Source: DATAWK01 sp036267255 (lineage in GTDB: Bacteria; Acidobacteriota; Terriglobia; Terriglobales; Acidobacteriaceae). Taken from it: a DNA stretch of 10,776 nucleotides. The DNA lies in the NCBI GenBank assembly GCA_036267255.1, contig DATAWK010000017.1:1-10776 (forward strand), read 5' to 3'. How positions within the stretch are numbered: the stretch's first letter is position 1; each line of letters begins with the position of its first letter. The notes under the pieces are model-generated. The model was not told the DNA's origin, did no database searches, and worked only from the letters and a program-made list of their open reading frames with translations. This document shows, in pieces, positions 7,749 to 10,776 of this stretch. Made by a program: the position numbers and the translations under genes.

Positions 7749-8537
7749 AATTTGAGGCTCCTGGTTACGGCCGTTGCGATAGTCGTCTTGCGGATGGTCG
7801 GCGCTGCCTCAATTACCGTATTCAAGCACTGAGGCATCGTTAGGCTTTCTCTCGCGGATTCAAGGCAAATTACGTTCTCCAGAATCGCTCGTTTGCTTTC
7901 ACCGGAAACCCGTCGTGTTCTCAATATAAACACATTATATTTGTCGCTTTTCATCCGCTTATGAAAACGTGTGCCCTCGGCCGAGACAGGCATGCGCAGG
8001 ACGCATTTCAGCATGGACTTAAACTGATTTGCAATTGATTGAATGCCGATGCTCACCGGCGTAGAGCGGAAATTGTTCCATTGACTGCTCATTGTTAAAC
8101 ATTCGCGAAGATTACATGACTCAAATTGTGCAACAGAAAGCGTCTAACTATGACTGGCCAGCCTATTGCCGGCCCAAGAAAGTAGCTGTAAACCACTCAT
8201 CTACAAATGGTTATGTCTCTATTAACATTTGCGCTGCAAGATTTTCCGCCTGGCAGTTGTCCAGTATCCGTTGTTTGTATTTCCACGCGAATCATTTAGC
8301 ATTTTGCAGCTTGGCATGATAACATTCTAATAATTTCCAGCGTCTTTGCGATGGACAAGGATGCCCTGCTAGCGCTCACTCTGTGAATGACTGTGCACCA
8401 GATTGCTCGTTCTGCTCTTCCCCAAAAACTCACGTTGTTTTCTGCTGGCAAGTTAGGAAAGTCGAGTTAAATCTCGAGATATTCGGCACGATAAAGTAGT
8501 TTTGGCTCTATCAATAACTACAACTACTGGAGGACGT
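7749..8537. other. Divergent A+T-rich region between the Wzi-like gene and the phosphoglycosyl transferase
   Basis: About 790 bp hold no convincing gene. A 128-codon minus-strand frame (7706-8092) overlaps the Wzi start and a 75-codon plus-strand frame (8092-8319) has no ribosome binding site; neither resembles a known family. On the minus strand a perfect TATAAT lies at 7939-7934 without a good -35. TGCCTCA (7805-7811) and TGAGGCA (7830-7836) form a 7-bp inverted repeat with an 18-base loop about 60 bp upstream of the Wzi-like gene. A 10-bp palindrome ATCTCGAGAT lies at 8471-8480, near the transferase start. These may be parts of divergent promoters or leaders, but none is strong alone. Confidence 0.4.
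7934..7939 (-). promoter_or_regulatory. Candidate -10 element upstream of the Wzi-like gene
   Basis: The minus strand reads AAATATAATGTG here, an exact TATAAT about 185 bp upstream of the TTG start. No TTGACA-like hexamer lies 16-18 bp further upstream and no extended TG is present, so it is weak evidence for a promoter. The surrounding sequence is A+T-rich, in which TATAAT is more likely by chance. Confidence 0.2.
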
Positions 8538-9305
8538 GTGCAAAACGGGCTCGTTGAGGCTATGCCGACTCACGCAGATGTTGAAGTTGGGAGCAGTGTT
8601 GATTCAGACAACTACCTCGCTATTCCAATAGACTCGATTCACTCTTGGTCTTATGTTCGAATGCATGCGGAGAGCTTCAATCCGTATTCATTCTTGTATA
8701 GAGTTGCAAAGCGCTGGGTAGACATCGGCATGTGCTGCCTGTTTTTGCCGATCGTGCTGCCACTGTTTCTCGCCGTTATGTTAGCGGTTTGGTTCTCTTC
8801 TCCGGGACCGGTCTTCTATCGGGAAAAGAGGATAGGACAGTTCGGAAGGCCATTCGCCATTTTCAAGTTCCGCTCCATGCACACCCAAAAGTACATGCGT
8901 GACGTATTGCAGTATAAAGAGTGCAATCTGACGCAGATGAAGCGGCGAGTGGATCAGAAACATGAATACGATCCGCGTATCACTTCGGTAGGCAAATATC
9001 TTCGAAAACTCAGCCTTGATGAGTTGCCGCAATTACTAAATGTTTTGCGCGGTGACATGTCCCTTGTTGGTCCCAGACCAGTGGTCGAGGCCGAGTTAGA
9101 GCGTTATGGCGGTTATGCTTACTTCTATAAGCTTATGGTGCCGGGCATCACCGGACTTTGGCAGGTTTCCGGCCGCAATGACGTAAGCTATGTACGCAGG
9201 GTGCTCATGGACGCTGAATACTGCACAAAGTGGAGTCCTTGGTCCGATATATCCATTCTCTTGCGCACAATTCCTACCGTGCTGAAAACCAAGGGAGCTT
9301 ATTAG
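8538..9305 (+). CDS. Undecaprenyl-phosphate sugar phosphotransferase (bacterial sugar transferase family)
   Basis: This 255-residue monotopic phosphoglycosyl transferase transfers a sugar-1-phosphate from a nucleotide sugar to undecaprenyl phosphate, the first step of repeat-unit assembly. A re-entrant hydrophobic helix at about residues 60-87 leads into SSPGPVFY (87-94). Then come KRIGQFGRPFAIFKFRSMH (97-115), the catalytic Asp-Glu in LSLDELPQLLNVLRGDMSLV (D161, E162), GPRP (178-181), PGITGLWQVSGR (202-213) and a terminal KTKGAY. It has only the catalytic domain plus about 55 extra N-terminal residues, without the four-TM/CoA-binding-like N-terminal half of WcaJ or WbaP. The sugar cannot be read from sequence. 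The GTG at 8538 is preferred because GGAGG lies four bases before it. A TTG at 8502 extends the frame by 12 residues but has no ribosome binding site; an ATG at 8562 is a third choice. Confidence 0.92.
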   Translation: MQNGLVEAMPTHADVEVGSSVDSDNYLAIPIDSIHSWSYVRMHAESFNPYSFLYRVAKRWVDIGMCCLFLPIVLPLFLAVMLAVWFSSPGPVFYREKRIGQFGRPFAIFKFRSMHTQKYMRDVLQYKECNLTQMKRRVDQKHEYDPRITSVGKYLRKLSLDELPQLLNVLRGDMSLVGPRPVVEAELERYGGYAYFYKLMVPGITGLWQVSGRNDVSYVRRVLMDAEYCTKWSPWSDISILLRTIPTVLKTKGAY

Positions 9306-9569
9306 CGGCCTGTCGCTGTCACGTGTCACCTGGGTGCCGCGATGATTCAACAGAAGCGCAAGGACGCGAGCCGGCGGCTGTTGAAGTGTTTCTGCTCAGC
9401 AAGTGCAAATCGCAAATGCAGTCAGTTAAACCGGCTGCCCACTCGCAACCTGTCGAAATCATTGCGCGGAGAAATGGCTTTCGTGAGTACCTGAGGCGAC
9501 GCCAAGGTGACCGATTCTTCGGACTGAGTTGCGGTCCGCCTTCTCAATCTCCGGAACTGATTGTATGAG

Positions 9570-9590
9570 CCTTTCGTGTATCACGAAGGG
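9570..9590 (+). terminator. Stem-loop downstream of the phosphoglycosyl transferase, possible terminator
   Basis: CCTTTCGTG and CACGAAGGG form a 9-bp stem (one G-T wobble) around a TAT loop. A five-T run follows only eight bases later (ATTGACGC then TTTTT), so it is not a textbook intrinsic terminator. It lies 265 bp past the stop codon of the transferase gene. It could instead be a protein-binding dyad or an unrelated hairpin. Confidence 0.3.
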
Positions 9591-9624
9591 ATTGACGCTT
9601 TTTGTGGCGCGGGTTCTTCAGAAT

Positions 9625-9656
9625 CAAAACCAAGCAACGCCCTCGAACTGGTTTTG
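9625..9656. repeat. 8-bp inverted repeat with 16-base loop
   Basis: CAAAACCA at 9625-9632 is exactly complementary to TGGTTTTG at 9649-9656. It lies between the first stem-loop and the IS5-family relic and is not followed by a T run. Whether it is functional or a chance or IS-derived structure cannot be told. Confidence 0.3.
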
Positions 9657-9711
9657 GAAGGCTTAACGATGGCAATTTTCTTCGCCTATTCTGCGCTTTC
9701 TTTTGTAAGCT

Positions 9712-10540
9712 AAATAGTCGATCCTGAAAAAGCCGTTGTCAGGCAGCTCGTACGGCGAGTAACGAGCCGATCACGCTGGACTGAGACTGAAGTTGGCTCA
9801 GGATTGCGCAGATTGGGCGCATAAAACGGCGCCCAACAGCCCTCAGCAGCTTCTGGAAGTTCATTGCGGCAGCGGCCAGGACGGCGTTAACCGCATCTCC
9901 GGCAGCCCCTTTCAACCGGTTGCGTTCTAACCGGTGTTCCGTCTTCAGATGTCCGATGCTCGGTTCGACTGCTGCTCTGCGTTTCATCCTTCGCCATAGG
10001 GTTTGCGACGTTCGACCTCTGCGCCGCTTGTCCACATGAATCGTGGCTTGCCCCTCATGACCGCGGTATCCCATGTCGACATGCACTTCTTTGACTTGCT
10101 TGCCGAGTAACTGCTCAACCTGCCTGATCTGTGTCGCCAGCGTGTGTCCATCGTACGGGTTGGACGTGAAGCTCTTTGCGCCGACGAACCATCCACCGCG
10201 GCTGCTGACTGCTACGCTGACCTTGTTGCTGAACTCGTATCTCTTCTCTGCGTTGCCCTTGGCGATACACTGCACATCGGGTTCATGAACGCTATAGACC
10301 TTGTTCTTGTCATAGCGTTGTTGTGCATGGATTCTATGCGCCGTTTCAAGTAACTTCTTCAACTCACCCGTTGGCTGTTCTACCTCCGTTCGATCTCGCG
10401 CAACACGCGTCCCAACTGCGTGCGCAGTGTGCGGATTGCAGATTGCTTTGTCCTCCGTGCAGGCGTATTTGGCGCGTCGCAGCCCTTCACTTAGTGAACG
10501 TCTCATCATGTTAAGCCGCGAATCCTCACCATTCCATCCG
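9712..10540 (-). mobile_element. Remnant of an IS5-family insertion sequence (limits approximate)
   Basis: The transposase relic and its downstream flank define the element. The 3' limit is placed at the TTTTTCAGGATCGACTATTT sequence only by analogy with IS5-group ends, and the 5' limit where PolX-like coding sequence begins. No terminal inverted repeats or target duplication could be identified, consistent with loss of the transposase-proximal end. Confidence 0.5.
9739..10509 (-). pseudogene. IS5-family transposase relic, N-terminus missing and frameshifted
   Basis: The C-terminal two thirds of an IS5-family DDE transposase remain. Recognisable parts are YDKNKVYSVHEPDVQCIAKG, the segment around NPYDGHTLATQI, VDMGYRGH with the second catalytic Asp, and RRAAVEPSIGHLK with the catalytic Glu, then NRLKGAAGDAVNAVLAAAAM. 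The N-terminal DUF772-type domain and the stretch with the first catalytic Asp are absent. Around 10448-10383 the family sequence continues in a different frame (KQSAIRTLRTQLGRVLREIE), while SEGLRRAKYA before it and GELKKLLETAHRIH after it are in the main frame, so two compensating frameshifts have occurred. The open frame runs on to 10653, but its first 48 or so codons are antisense to the PolX remnant and are not transposase. It should be inactive. Confidence 0.85.
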
Positions 10541-10553
10541 CGCCGATCCTGGC

Positions 10554-10739
10554 AATGCTGAGATCGCTGACCGGTGAGCAAGCCTCGCGCTACTGCTCTC
10601 GGCGCAGAAAGAAAATCCGTACAAGGTTTGGGCGTATCAACGCGCGGCCGCACGCATCCGACATTTGTCCGAAAGCCTTGACGAGATGGTGCGCGCGGAA
10701 GAAGATGTCACCCAGTTCTCTGGTATAGGCGAGACGTAA
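10554..10739 (+). pseudogene. polX: Remnant of PolX-family DNA polymerase/3'-5' exonuclease, N-terminal domain only
   Basis: The frame reads NAEIADR, then a TGA stop at 10575, then ASLALLLSAQKENPYKVWAY, QRAAARIRHLSESLDEMVRA and EEDVTQFSGIGET, ending in TAA. This is the start of bacterial PolX proteins: the 8-kDa domain with ENP(Y/F)K(V/I)xAYxxAAxxI, followed by a helix-hairpin-helix ending in Gly-Ile-Gly. Complete PolX proteins are about 570-580 residues with a polymerase domain and a C-terminal PHP nuclease; here only about 60 residues remain. Homology stops abruptly after GIGE at about 10733, where the family continues with helix residues such as AIASKI. The stop codon and the breaks at both ends show it is dead. 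It is oriented head to head with the IS5 transposase relic. Confidence 0.82.
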
Positions 10740-10776
10740 GTTTTTTAGTCAACGATCGGGACACAATGGGCGGCGA

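Larger units (their letters stand above)
9306..9738. other. Intergenic stretch between the phosphoglycosyl transferase and the IS5-family relic
   Basis: These 433 bp contain no gene I can support. A plus-strand frame running to 9568 starts inside the transferase gene and resembles nothing known. The second half contains two inverted repeats (9570-9590 and 9625-9656). The sequence TTTTTCAGGATCGACTATTT, read on the minus strand at about 9731-9712, may belong to the end of the IS5-family element, but no matching inverted repeat was found at the other side, which appears deleted. Confidence 0.4.

Noticed and set aside
7706..8092. 128-codon minus-strand frame upstream of and overlapping the Wzi-like start
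   Set aside because: It has no ribosome binding site, recognisable motif or hydrophobic pattern, and it overlaps the signal-peptide codons of the well-supported Wzi-like gene in another frame.
8092..8319. 75-codon plus-strand frame
   Set aside because: It starts at TTG without a ribosome binding site and has no family resemblance.
8310..8330. TTGGCATGATAACATTC as a sigma-54 promoter
   Set aside because: The GG is not followed by GC at the required spacing, so the -12 element is missing.
8502..8537. TTG start of the phosphoglycosyl transferase at 8502
   Set aside because: There is no ribosome binding site before it, whereas GGAGG precedes the GTG at 8538.
9230..9568. 112-codon plus-strand frame past the transferase
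   Set aside because: It begins inside the transferase gene in another frame; composition and content look random.
10510..10653. N-terminal 48 or so codons of the long minus-strand transposase frame
   Set aside because: Most of this stretch is antisense to the PolX remnant and lacks IS5-family features; the frame is open only by chance.

Overview
The window carries a bacterial exopolysaccharide/capsule export locus enclosed by mobile-element debris. The proteins look most like those of Acidobacteriota (Terriglobia/Acidobacteriaceae-type soil bacteria). The main reasons are the outer-membrane Wzi-family protein, with its mature N-terminus reading PLDSWIYPAFDRLTALGY, and the very long multi-SLBB export protein; both forms are familiar from that phylum. 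This placement rests on recalled protein style, not on a database search.

Layout, left to right. Bases 1-140 are the left end of an IS3-family (IS407-like) insertion sequence: terminal sequence, ribosome binding site and first 25 codons of orfA, reading out of the window on the minus strand. Directly inside it, on the minus strand, are an O-antigen polymerase/ligase-type membrane protein (176-1507) and, upstream of it, a Wzz-type chain-length determinant without a kinase domain (1686-2915). A 397-bp divergent intergenic region with a 17-bp perfect dyad separates these from a plus-strand 883-residue Wza-like SLBB export protein (3313-5964). That protein holds an in-frame hexanucleotide array coding for Gln-Asn/Gln-Tyr repeats. 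Convergent to it is a Wzi-type outer-membrane beta-barrel protein (6030-7748, minus, TTG start). After a roughly 0.8-kb A+T-rich region without a convincing gene comes a plus-strand monotopic phosphoglycosyl transferase (best start GTG at 8538, end 9305).

The right side is decayed. A 433-bp intergenic stretch with two inverted repeats leads to an IS5-family transposase relic (minus, 9739 to about 10509). The relic is truncated at its N-terminus and carries two compensating frameshifts. Abutting it is a remnant of the N-terminal 8-kDa/HhH domain of a PolX-family DNA polymerase (plus, 10554-10739). The remnant has an in-frame stop and is cut off just after its Gly-Ile-Gly hairpin.

Inferred joint function: the phosphoglycosyl transferase loads the first sugar phosphate on undecaprenyl phosphate, the Wzy-like protein polymerises repeat units, the Wzz-like protein sets chain length, the SLBB protein conducts the polymer through the periplasm and outer membrane, and the Wzi-like barrel retains or organises it at the surface. 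No Wzx flippase, no further glycosyltransferases and no BY-kinase are visible, so the set is incomplete here. The rest must lie outside the window or have been separated by the insertion sequences. No tRNA, rRNA or CRISPR array was seen. I do not see a clearly undescribed system. The most unusual items are the repeat array in the SLBB protein, the 17-bp dyad and the IS5/PolX junction.
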